A stretch of 64,000 nucleotides of DNA from Neglectibacter timonensis (GTDB lineage: Bacteria > Bacillota > Clostridia > Oscillospirales > Acutalibacteraceae): contig NZ_LT160639.1 in the NCBI RefSeq assembly GCF_900048895.1, positions 789,190 to 853,189 on the forward strand, read 5' to 3'. Of this stretch, positions 38,431 to 46,594 are shown one piece after another. The notes beneath the pieces are model-generated. The model worked only from the letters and a program-made list of their open reading frames with translations, made no database searches and was not told the DNA's origin. Numbering within the stretch: position 1 is the first letter of the stretch; every line of letters starts with the position of its first letter. The position numbers and the translations under genes were made by a program.

Positions 38431-39354
38431 TCAGCCCTTTACAGAGCCGATCATGACGCCCTTTACAAAGAATTTTTGTACAAAGGGGTACAGAATTAAT
38501 ACAGGCAGGGAGGAGATGATGATCAGCGCGTACTTCATGCTGTCCGCCTGCTTGGTCAGCTCGGCCATAGCGGTTGGATCCATGGCGCTCTGGGGTGTGG
38601 CGCTCATCATCTGGCTGGAGAGTAAAATGTTGCGCATGACCAGCTGCAGCGGGTACTGGGAGGAATCCTGCAAATAGATCAGCGCGGAAAAGTAGTCGTT
38701 CCACAAATCCACCGCGTAATACAGCACCATAATGGCGATGATAGCGGAGGAGTTGGGCACCACCACAGAGACAAAGAACCGGTACAGGCTGCAGCCGTCA
38801 ATGGAGGCCGCCTCCCAAAGCTCATTTGGAATGGAATTCTGGAAAAAGGTGCGGCACACAATCAAATTCCAAATGCTGACGCAGCCCATAATGATGATGG
38901 CGGCCCGGGTGCCGGTAAGGTGAAGGCTTGTTGCCTGAATGTAGGTGGGAATCAGGCCGCCGGAGATGTACATGGGTACAAGGAAGAACCAGATAATCCA
39001 TTTGTGCCCAAACATATCCCTGCGGGAGAGGGCGAAGCCCGCCATCACCGTAACCGTAACCCGTAGCAGTGTGCCCACCGTGGCATAGAAAATGGTGTTC
39101 AAATAGCCGGAAAGAATTCGGGAATCCCGCAGGACCAGTTCAAATGCCTTAACCTGAAAGCCCTTGGGCAAAAACGTGACCAGGCCCCGATTCACATAGT
39201 CCGCGTCGCTCACCGAGGAGGATATGATCACCAGAAGCGGGTAGGCGCAGACCAATAGGATAACAATTAATATAAAATAATTCATCAGGTGAAAAGCGGT
39301 GTCCACAGGCGCATTGTTCCAAAAATGCTTTTTCGTTTTCATATCTGCCTCCAT
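38431..39354 (-). CDS. Sugar ABC transporter permease (LplC-like)
   Basis: This 307-aa protein has six TM segments and the EAA loop ELWEAASIDGCSLYRF for contact with the ATPase. The C-terminal KFFVKGVMIGSVKG is typical of this family. It starts 2 nt after the partner permease stop. No ATPase gene lies in the operon, so a shared MsmX-type ATPase encoded elsewhere is likely. Confidence 0.94.
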   Translation of the reverse strand: MEADMKTKKHFWNNAPVDTAFHLMNYFILIVILLVCAYPLLVIISSSVSDADYVNRGLVTFLPKGFQVKAFELVLRDSRILSGYLNTIFYATVGTLLRVTVTVMAGFALSRRDMFGHKWIIWFFLVPMYISGGLIPTYIQATSLHLTGTRAAIIIMGCVSIWNLIVCRTFFQNSIPNELWEAASIDGCSLYRFFVSVVVPNSSAIIAIMVLYYAVDLWNDYFSALIYLQDSSQYPLQLVMRNILLSSQMMSATPQSAMDPTAMAELTKQADSMKYALIIISSLPVLILYPFVQKFFVKGVMIGSVKG

Positions 39355-39356
39355 TC

Positions 39357-40316
39357 TTAAAACAGCGAGGTTTCGGTGGTCTTGCGGCAGATGGCGTTGG
39401 CGGTAAGCAGCAGGACAATGTTAATTGCCGTGTTGAACAGGTCGATGGCCGTGGAATAGCTGAAATTGCTTTGTACCAGCCCGATTTTGTACACATAGGT
39501 GGAAATAATCTCTGAGCTCACAATATTGCCGCTGTTCTGCAGCAAAAAGGCCTTTTGGAATCCCACGCTCATCATAAAGCCCAGGTTCATGATCAGCATA
39601 ATTATGATGGTGGGGGAGATGCCGGGTAAATCGATGTGCCAAATGCGCTTCCAAATGCTGGCCCCGTCCACGGTGGCAGCCTCGTGCAACTCGGGGGAGA
39701 CAGAGGCCAGGGCGCCGATATACAGTACGGAGTTCCAGCCTAGATGCTGCCACAAATCCGACCCCACATAGATAAATTTGAAGTTCTCGGGTATCATTAG
39801 AAAATTGACCCGGTCAAACCCCGCCATTTCCAACAGGGTGTTTACAAAGCCAATGGAGGGGGATAGGAAGATGGTGAGCATACCCACCAGAACTACGGTG
39901 GAAATGAAATGTGGTGCATAGGAGATCATCTGTACCACCTTTGCCAGGCGGCGGGAAGTACAATAGTTGATTCCAATGGCCAACAGAATGGGGAGTGGGA
40001 AAGTCAGCAGGGAAAGCGCCGTAATGGTCAGGGTGTTCTGCACCAAATGCAGAAATCTGGGGGATTCAAAAAAGGTGATAAAGTGCTTGAGCCCCACCCA
40101 GGGGCTTCCGGTGATTCCCGCCCCCAGGCTGTAATCCCGAAAGGCGATCTGCACGCCGTACATGGGTTGGTAGGAAAGCAGCAGCAAATAGACGACTGCG
40201 GGCAGCAAAAAAATGTACAGCGGAATGGAGCTTCGGAACCTTTTAAGGTGGGTGGGTGTGTTAAGGCCCCCGGACAAGGCAGGCGGGGACCTGAGAGAAA
40301 CGGACGAATTTCGCAT
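39357..40316 (-). CDS. Sugar ABC transporter permease (LplB-like)
   Basis: This 319-aa protein has six TM segments, an N-terminal YQPMYGVQIAFRDY and the EAA loop ELHEAATVDGASIWKRI. It is the first gene of the five-gene minus operon and diverges from the AraC-type regulator. The start could lie a little downstream, at TTG or ATG codons before the first TM. Confidence 0.94.
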   Translation of the reverse strand: MRNSSVSLRSPPALSGGLNTPTHLKRFRSSIPLYIFLLPAVVYLLLLSYQPMYGVQIAFRDYSLGAGITGSPWVGLKHFITFFESPRFLHLVQNTLTITALSLLTFPLPILLAIGINYCTSRRLAKVVQMISYAPHFISTVVLVGMLTIFLSPSIGFVNTLLEMAGFDRVNFLMIPENFKFIYVGSDLWQHLGWNSVLYIGALASVSPELHEAATVDGASIWKRIWHIDLPGISPTIIIMLIMNLGFMMSVGFQKAFLLQNSGNIVSSEIISTYVYKIGLVQSNFSYSTAIDLFNTAINIVLLLTANAICRKTTETSLF

Positions 40317-40341
40317 GAATTGGCCTCCAATCTTTCATTGC

Positions 40342-40357
40342 TTGAATGTTCATTCAA
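40342..40357. promoter_or_regulatory. Operator-like palindrome in the divergent promoter region
   Basis: TTGAATG-TT-CATTCAA is a perfect inverted repeat 26 nt upstream of the LplB-like start and about 190 nt upstream of the AraC-type gene. It could be a regulator site. AraC proteins usually bind direct repeats, so another factor is also possible. Confidence 0.45.
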
Positions 40358-40544
40358 ACTGTTTTCATAGCTACACTCTAGCATGGAAATCCATCATTTC
40401 ATATGATTATTTATTGAATAATTGGCGTATTTCTGTGGTTTTTGAGCGGAAATTCAAGAATTGATTATCCCTTTCACTGGATTTAAAATTCCTTCTATGA
40501 TACCATATGGACAACCAATTTGCATAGAAAGGGCGGGTGCGGCA

Positions 40545-42671
40545 ATGAATTCACAGCGGGCGAGACTGCTGCTGCAGATGACCATGGCGTTTCTTTTGGC
40601 GGTGCTGGTTCCGTTATCTATTTTTGGCACCTTCGCCTATCTGAAAACACAAAATGATTATCTGGAACGGGCGGAAAAACAGTACCAACAGCAGCTGGAT
40701 ATCATCTGCCACCGCCTGAACAGCGATTTGGAGCAGGTGCTCCAATCCAGACAAACCCTATCAAAAAGCAAATATTTCTACCGTTTTTACTTAAGAGAGA
40801 ACCCGGGCGCCTATAATTACATCAATCAGGAAATCATCGGGCTGCGGTACCTTTTTTCCATGGGAAAGGACATTACCTTTTATTCAGATACCACAAGCTC
40901 CTTTTACGGCGGGGCCTTTTTGTCAGAGGAAGCCTATTTCTTCAACCAGGGCTGGTCTGGCCGGGAGGGGGAGGCGTTCCTCCGCTATGTGCGGGGCTGC
41001 CGGGACTTGTCGGTGTGGCGGGACCCCAGCCGCCAGCGGGCCTATTTTATCCTCCCCTTTGAAGATGACGAGAATTCCCCCGGCATTTACTGCTCCTACC
41101 TGCTCTTCCCCATGGCGGATGCTTATTTTTGGGAGGAGCTAAACGGGGTGCAGCTCACCGGGACGGAGCGCTTTCAGCTGGCCTGTAATGGAACCGTCTT
41201 TTATGGGACAACCGGGGAGGTGTTAAGCGGGGCGCCCGGGGCGGACGAGCTGCAATTCAGAAGCAGCCAGGCGCGCATCAGCCTCTCGGCGGTTGTAAAG
41301 AAAAAGGCCCTATTCGGGGCACAATCCGATATTTTGCGGCGGTATTTTTTATATAGCCTCATCAGTATTATGGCGGCCTCCTTACTCATCGCGCTCCTGG
41401 TTCGGCGCCAGTATGCACCCATGGCGAGGCTGGCCGCCGCGCTGGAAAAGGTCTCTGCGTCTCGGCCCCAGCGTATGGGCAGCCTGCTGGAGCTGGTGAC
41501 CAATTCCCTTTTAAGGCTCCATGACGAAAACCAGGAGGACCGCAGCCGCAGGCTGCAGCAGCAGCGGGACCGGATGCTGCTCTCTCTTCTGTTGGGCGGC
41601 TTTGGCGGGACGGAGCAGCAGGAAATTCTGCGGCAAATGATGCTGTGCGGCCTGGATACACCCCATTCTCGCTTCCAGTGTGTGCTGCTGGAATATTCCT
41701 CTGCCGACGAAACTGCCCCGGCCCTGTGCGCAAATCCGCCAGAAGCGGGGCATGCTGTGTGCTGGCTTTATTTGGAGCCCTCCCTGCACACCTGTGTCTA
41801 CCTGCTGTCCTCCGGGGAAGCGGAGCCTGCGGCGGAGTTCGTCAACAAGCTTCGGCAGCACGGAACAGGCTTTTCGGTTGTCCCAAAAATTGCCCTGGGC
41901 GCTCCGGTAAGCGGTCTCGGTGAAATTTCCCGCTCCTACCAGAGCGCCCGGCAGGCGCTGCGGGGCACAGACAAGAGCTTGCGGGGCGGATCCGACATTC
42001 GCAGGCAGCTGCGGGGCGATATCGCCGCGCTCTGTGAGGGGATACGTGACCGAAATTATGCCAGTATCCGCATGTGCAGCGCCAATATCCGGGGCGCAAT
42101 GCAGCAGTCGGACGCCCCAGAGGGCTGCCGGTCCCTCTGCGCCGCACTTTTCTGCCAGCTGCGGCTGGCACTGCCCCAAAGCCAGGAAAACCAACCCTTT
42201 TGGGAACAGCTGTCCGACCGGGTCTTTGCCCCGGAGCAGTTGGACCAAGGGGATTGCGTCGCCCTGGCAGAGGCCATGATCAAGCGCGCCGTGGCGGAAT
42301 TAAGGGATGAATGTAGGGACGAGCCAGGGGAGAAAAGGCTGTACTCGGTGGAGGAGATTACCGACTATATCTATGAGAACATCAATCAAATGGATTTTTC
42401 CGTGCAAAGCGTGGCAGCATATTTTGGTCTGTCTGTCTCAAACCTCAGCCATTACTTCAAAAAGCGTTCCGGCAATACCCTGTCCGGCTTTATCAACGAG
42501 ACAAAGCTTACCCTAGTGAAACAGCTTTTGGAGGAAACCGAGCTCCCGGTCAGCGAGATTGCCCAGCGGGCGGGCTATTACCACACCTCTAATTTCATCC
42601 GCATGTTTAAAAAAGACACCGGCCTCACCCCAAACGAGTACCGCTTAACTCATAGGGAGAAGGCGGAATAA
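40545..42671 (+). CDS. Membrane-anchored AraC-family regulator
   Basis: This 708-aa protein has an N-terminal TM (MAFLLAVLVPLSIFGTFAYL), an extracellular region of ~230 residues and a second TM (LYSLISIMAASLLIALLV near 270). A cytoplasmic linker and a C-terminal double AraC HTH (last ~105 residues, VAAYFGLSVSNLSHYFKKRSG) follow. It joins sensor and DNA-binding parts in one chain, without kinase or receiver motifs. It is divergent from the permease operon, which it probably controls. The start is ATG 40545 with AAAGGGCGGG upstream; the frame extends 5' without a site. Confidence 0.9.
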   Translation: MNSQRARLLLQMTMAFLLAVLVPLSIFGTFAYLKTQNDYLERAEKQYQQQLDIICHRLNSDLEQVLQSRQTLSKSKYFYRFYLRENPGAYNYINQEIIGLRYLFSMGKDITFYSDTTSSFYGGAFLSEEAYFFNQGWSGREGEAFLRYVRGCRDLSVWRDPSRQRAYFILPFEDDENSPGIYCSYLLFPMADAYFWEELNGVQLTGTERFQLACNGTVFYGTTGEVLSGAPGADELQFRSSQARISLSAVVKKKALFGAQSDILRRYFLYSLISIMAASLLIALLVRRQYAPMARLAAALEKVSASRPQRMGSLLELVTNSLLRLHDENQEDRSRRLQQQRDRMLLSLLLGGFGGTEQQEILRQMMLCGLDTPHSRFQCVLLEYSSADETAPALCANPPEAGHAVCWLYLEPSLHTCVYLLSSGEAEPAAEFVNKLRQHGTGFSVVPKIALGAPVSGLGEISRSYQSARQALRGTDKSLRGGSDIRRQLRGDIAALCEGIRDRNYASIRMCSANIRGAMQQSDAPEGCRSLCAALFCQLRLALPQSQENQPFWEQLSDRVFAPEQLDQGDCVALAEAMIKRAVAELRDECRDEPGEKRLYSVEEITDYIYENINQMDFSVQSVAAYFGLSVSNLSHYFKKRSGNTLSGFINETKLTLVKQLLEETELPVSEIAQRAGYYHTSNFIRMFKKDTGLTPNEYRLTHREKAE

Positions 42672-42775
42672 CCAATTGTAACATTTTAAAAGACAAGGGC
42701 TGGTTGGGTGCGCAATGCTAGTAGTATCGTTGGTTTCTGCGTATACTATATGAAACAATAAAAAGGAGCACAGAC

Positions 42776-43724
42776 ATGAAAACAATTTATTTGGCAGGCG
42801 GTTGCTTTTGGGGCGTGGGCGAGTATTTCTCCCGGATTCTCGGCGTTCTTCAGGTTACCGTGGGATATGCCAACGGCCACACGAAAACCCCCACCTATGA
42901 GGAGGTGTGCAGGAAGAATACCGGCCATGCGGAGACAGTGGAGCTTCGCTATGACCCCAATCGGGTCTCACTAGAAACGCTTATTTGCCAGTACTTTAAA
43001 ATCATCGATCCCACCGCGGTGGACAGGCAGGGAAACGACCGGGGCCGCCAGTACCGGACCGGCATTTATTATACGGAGGAAGCAGAGCGGGCTTTCATTT
43101 CCGCCATGCTGCAGGAGGAGCAAAAAAAACACCAGGCCCCCATTGCGGTGGAATGCCTCCCGCTGGAAAAGTTCTATCCCGCCGAGGAATACCACCAGGA
43201 GTACCTGAAAAAGAATCCAGACGGCTACTGCCACATCAGCTTCGAATCCCTGAAGGATCTTGGAGCAGAAAAGCAAGCCTACCCGAAGCCCACGCCGGAG
43301 GAGATTCGGCTTCGCCTGACCTCGGAGCAGTTTAATGTAACCCAGAATGCCGCCACAGAACGGCCTTTTTCCGGTGATTATTGGTACCATACGGCCCCGG
43401 GCTCTATGTGGATATCGTCACAGGGGAACGCTGTTTACGCCCATGGATAAATTCGATTCCGGCTGCGGCTGGCCCAGCTTCACCCAGCTGGTGGCCGGGG
43501 ACACCGTGACCGAGCATACCGACAGCAGCTTCGGCATGCTGCGCACCGAGGTTCGCAGCAAACACGGGGACTCACATTTGGGCCATGTATTCCCAGACGG
43601 CCCAAAGGATAAAGGCGGCCTGCGCTATTGCATCAACAGTGCCGCCCTTCGGTTTATTCCCTACGAAAAATTAGCGGCAGCCGGCTACGGCGCATATGAA
43701 AAGCTGTTTGCCGGTGAAAAATAG
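42776..43724 (+). pseudogene. msrAB: Methionine sulfoxide reductase MsrA-MsrB fusion, frameshifted in MsrB
   Basis: The frame opens with intact MsrA (GGCFWG, catalytic Cys; to about residue 155). It continues through the linker to [10 protein letters not shown], then reads out of frame and stops at 43450. MsrB resumes in another frame with [17 protein letters not shown] and catalytic RYCINS, ending at 43724. Two one-base losses are needed, near 43400 (CCCCGGG|CTC) and 43432 (GAA|CGCTG). MsrA could still work alone. AAAAGGAG precedes the start. Both losses sit near G/C runs, so assembly error must be considered. Confidence 0.88.
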
Positions 43725-43820
43725 GCCAAAAGGTGGACCTGATGCAAAACAATAATATAATCGAGTAAATGAATTGACAAAATTGACGCCCAGCTTACAT
43801 CGCAACCTAATCTTAAAAAA

Positions 43821-43863
43821 GGGCGCGTTGCAAAATGAATTTTCATTCATTTATAACGCGCCC
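43821..43863 (-). terminator. Terminator at the end of the phage-derived minus cluster
   Basis: GGGCGCGTT pairs with TAACGCGCCC around an AAATGAA/TTCATT inner stem. On the minus strand a TTTTTT run follows. A second perfect hairpin AACATGTTCG/CGAACATGTT lies at 43865-43889. Confidence 0.8.
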
Positions 43864-44007
43864 TAACATGTTCGGGAGACGAACATGTTACGTCTAATGT
43901 TGATGGGAGAGGAGCTCACCGCCCCCTCCCACACCCTGCTCTGCGTCAAAGCTATCTCTTTGACAAGTGCGTTGTGTATAAACTTCCATTATGCAACAGG
44001 ACTCTTT

Positions 44008-44373
44008 CTACGGCACCAGCTTGACCTCGATCAACCGAGCCGGGTCAATTTTTTCCTTATCTGCGTATCCAAATTCAGTTTGCAGGATAAACTTTGCCCC
44101 GGCTGAGGTTTCACGCCTGTATACAGCTTGCACATTCGCCTCCTCGATCCTTGCCTTGGCACGAATCAGATACACGGCTTTTTTCGACTGTCCTTCCTCC
44201 TTTAACGCTTCCTCCAAATTCCGGCGTCCGGGATATCCAAGCGCCAGAGCCAAACCCGCTATACTGGGCAGCTCTCCACGGTCTTCACAGGCTGCAAAAT
44301 AGGACTCGATCTTCTTCTCCAGAGTTCTTGCACTCTGTGATGCCCTCTTCCCTGTCTGCCCCTTTTCCATCAT
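44008..44373 (-). CDS. Phage terminase small subunit-like protein
   Basis: This 121-aa protein matches the gp3-type DNA-packaging fold: a helical start ESYFAACEDRGELPSIAGLALALGY (HTH-like), then AKARIEEANVQ and a GAKFILQTEFGYADKE block. These proteins recognise phage DNA for packaging. No large terminase or structural gene follows; a terminator does. It starts in a 4-nt ATGA overlap with the gene before it. Confidence 0.75.
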   Translation of the reverse strand: MMEKGQTGKRASQSARTLEKKIESYFAACEDRGELPSIAGLALALGYPGRRNLEEALKEEGQSKKAVYLIRAKARIEEANVQAVYRRETSAGAKFILQTEFGYADKEKIDPARLIEVKLVP

Positions 44374-44603
44374 TCTCTCCTCCTTCCGCTCTCCCTCAGA
44401 GCCTCCGCATACTCTTTTTTCAGACGTTCCAGCCGCTCTTCCTCCCTTTCTGTTCTCTGCCCTTTCCGGCAGATTGCCTGGATCTGCTCTCCCAGAGCCA
44501 TTCGAACCAGCCGTGCGTGAGGGCAGCGTCCGGCCGTACAGGAATGCTCCCCTTTTGTTCCAACTCTGTCATGTACACATTTTCCCGGTAACGGGCATGT
44601 CAT
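44370..44603 (-). CDS. Small Cys-containing phage-type protein
   Basis: I do not recognise this 77-aa protein. It has four cysteines and histidines in CPLPGKCVHD and CTAGRCPHA that could bind a metal, followed by a charged coiled helix (REEERLERLKKEY). ATG 44603 with GGGAGG 9 nt upstream is the best start; a longer frame to 44705 overlaps the upstream gene. Its coupling with the neighbouring genes supports it as real. Confidence 0.65.
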   Translation of the reverse strand: MTCPLPGKCVHDRVGTKGEHSCTAGRCPHARLVRMALGEQIQAICRKGQRTEREEERLERLKKEYAEALRESGRRRE

Positions 44604-44607
44604 GTTT

Positions 44608-45120
44608 TCATTCCTCCCTTCCTTTTCCCGATATTTCTGCCTTTTCAGTTTCTTCTCCGCTTTTTTGTTCCAACATGCTGCGAATTGCTTCCAGTGCGCG
44701 TCCATGAATACGGCTCACCTGCATCCTGCTGTATCCCATTTTACCGGCGATCTCCTCCATATTCAGGTTGGTCAGGTACCGCCACCGCAGCACTTCGCGC
44801 TGAACTCCGTCCTCAACTTGCTCAATTGCCCTCTCAATTTCCTGCATGGCGGTTTTTCTCCGGAGAACTTCCACTTCGATCTCTCCCATCAGGTCTATGA
44901 TCTCCGCAACGGCTCTGGACATCCGGTCATTCCGAGTATGCTGCACCCGGCTTCCAAAATTGGAACTTCCCAACCGGACCGCCTGTGTGCGCAGTTCCAG
45001 AATCTGTTGGTTCTTCGCATCGATACTCTGCCCCAAATCCCGATATTTTGCCAAAAACTCCTTTGGGGTTCTCTGACCTGTCTTTTCTTCCCGGTGCGGA
45101 CGCCTGTTCTCTTCCGTCAT
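44608..45120 (-). CDS. DUF1492/ArpU-like phage transcription activator
   Basis: This 170-aa protein has an N-terminal coiled region and a C-terminal sigma70 region 4-like HTH (LNMEEIAGKMGYSRMQVSRIHGRALEAI, about 115-145). Related proteins control late genes of Firmicute phages. It lies between two small phage-type genes. The ATG start is clear. Confidence 0.78.
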   Translation of the reverse strand: MTEENRRPHREEKTGQRTPKEFLAKYRDLGQSIDAKNQQILELRTQAVRLGSSNFGSRVQHTRNDRMSRAVAEIIDLMGEIEVEVLRRKTAMQEIERAIEQVEDGVQREVLRWRYLTNLNMEEIAGKMGYSRMQVSRIHGRALEAIRSMLEQKSGEETEKAEISGKGREE

Positions 45121-45171
45121 CCCAGCACTTTCTCCTTCCCGGCCGAAAGGCCTTTTATCTTTTTCCCTCTG

Positions 45172-45507
45172 TTACCGTCCACGCAGATAATCCTCCCATT
45201 CCGGAAATACTTCCCGTATGTATTCCCGCCTTGCGGTTCGCGCCTCCTCTGGAAAACGCTTCTCCCTTTTTGCAAATATGCTTTTTACTGCTTCCAACTT
45301 TTCTTCCTCGGTCAGGTAAGCATCCCCTCCCCACCACCAGGAAAGAAAAAAATCCGCGCCCTGCCGTTCCAGAAAATCCGGTCCGAAATCTTCCAACAGC
45401 GGTTCCTCCAGACAGGTCTCCCGAAAACAGTAACGGCATACCTGCGTGAATCCCAGAGAAATCAAATCCCCGCATTCCTCTCCACATGCACTGCAGCAGC
45501 CGCTCAT
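45172..45507 (-). CDS. Small zinc-ribbon-like protein
   Basis: I do not recognise a named family for this 111-aa protein. The N-terminus has CCSACGEEC and CRYCFRETC, two cysteine pairs that fit a zinc ribbon. A Trp/Glu-rich region and a helical tail follow. GGAGAATGG precedes the start. It is the first gene of the minus-strand phage cluster and faces the repressor across the operator region. Confidence 0.65.
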   Translation of the reverse strand: MSGCCSACGEECGDLISLGFTQVCRYCFRETCLEEPLLEDFGPDFLERQGADFFLSWWWGGDAYLTEEEKLEAVKSIFAKREKRFPEEARTARREYIREVFPEWEDYLRGR

Positions 45508-45554
45508 ATACCATTCTCCTTTTGCTCCATATGAACCAGATCCCTCCTCGTTTG

Positions 45555-45582
45555 ATATTCAATTATTTCTTAAATTGAATAT
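45555..45582. promoter_or_regulatory. Operator candidate near the minus-strand phage genes
   Basis: A perfect 10-bp inverted repeat ATATTCAATT/AATTGAATAT with an 8-nt spacer, 48 nt upstream of the zinc-ribbon gene. It is probably bound by the facing repressor. Confidence 0.6.
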
Positions 45583-45612
45583 ATGATATTACAGAATTAT
45601 TTAATTGTCAAG

Positions 45613-45660
45613 TATTATCCTCAAGATTTTCTTGATAATACACAAAAAGGCGTGTATACT
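45613..45660 (+). promoter_or_regulatory. Repressor promoter with overlapping operator
   Basis: TTGATA (45632-45637), exactly 17 nt, TATACT (45655-45660). An imperfect dyad (TATTATC, TCAAGA, TCTTGA, TAATA) at 45613-45640 covers the -35. The position suggests autoregulation. Confidence 0.75.
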
Positions 45661-45721
45661 AAAATAAATAGAAACCGTCATTTTGATGCTGATGGAACCC
45701 ATTTCAGAAAGGTGGAGGGGT

Positions 45722-46444
45722 ATGAATACCTTGGGAGAACGAATTCGGGAAGCCAGGGACAAGATGGGTCTGTACCAAGGTCAGTTGGGCATGGCCTTAG
45801 GGGTAAGCGGCGCGGTGATCAGCAACTGGGAAAAAGGGCTTAACAAACCGGACGCCGACAAGCTGGTGCGGCTCTGCGAGGTGCTGAACGTTCCCATCGC
45901 TTATTTGTTGGACTGCTGGACCGGCGGGGAAGCCCGTTTTTCCATGGATGAATGGACTCGCGTCAAAAAATACCGTGTTCTGGACCTCCACGGTAAGAAA
46001 ATCGTAGACACGGTTCTGGACGAGGAATATGCCCGCATGACCCGGCATGACGATGCCCTGGTGGAACACAGGGACAATATCACCTATATCAACTGTTACG
46101 ATCTGGCTGTCTCCGCCGGCACCGGCGAGCCCTTGGGCGACACCTATTATAAAACCCGCCTGGAAATTCCCACCGAGCGGGTGCCGGAGAACGCCCATTA
46201 CTGTCTGCGCGTCAACGGCGACAGCATGGAACCCGCTTACCGGGACGGTGACATTGTCTTTGTGGAGCGTCTCGACGGCAGCGTCAGCGAGGGGGAGATT
46301 GGCATTTTCTTCCTCAACGGCGAGGGATTTATCAAGCGTCTGGGGGATCACCGCCTGATCTCCCTGAATGAGAAATATCCTCCCATTTTGATCAGCGACT
46401 ACGACCGGCTGGACTGCCAGGGCCGCGTATTGGGGAAATTGTAG
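45722..46444 (+). CDS. XRE-type repressor with S24 (LexA-like) protease domain
   Basis: This 240-aa protein has an N-terminal HTH_3 (about 5-60, GQLGMALGVSGAVISNWEKG) and a C-terminal S24 domain with the nucleophile Ser near 168 in NGDSMEP and the Lys near 204 in FIKRL. SAGTGE near residue 135 contains an Ala-Gly that fits the autocleavage site. It is the lambda-CI/LexA-like design, so DNA damage could release repression. The start is ATG 45722 with AGAAAGGTGGAGG upstream; an upstream in-frame ATG is less likely. Confidence 0.9.
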   Translation: MNTLGERIREARDKMGLYQGQLGMALGVSGAVISNWEKGLNKPDADKLVRLCEVLNVPIAYLLDCWTGGEARFSMDEWTRVKKYRVLDLHGKKIVDTVLDEEYARMTRHDDALVEHRDNITYINCYDLAVSAGTGEPLGDTYYKTRLEIPTERVPENAHYCLRVNGDSMEPAYRDGDIVFVERLDGSVSEGEIGIFFLNGEGFIKRLGDHRLISLNEKYPPILISDYDRLDCQGRVLGKL

Positions 46445-46594
46445 GAACGGTCCCGCATCGCCAGGGTGTATCCGACAGCAATCTTCCTCTCCCACAGCAT
46501 TCGTCTTTTCCGGGAAAGAACAGAGTTCTTCCATCCCCCGCCATATTCCAATTTTCTGATGCCCTATATCTCAATCATGAAAGCAGGTTATCAC

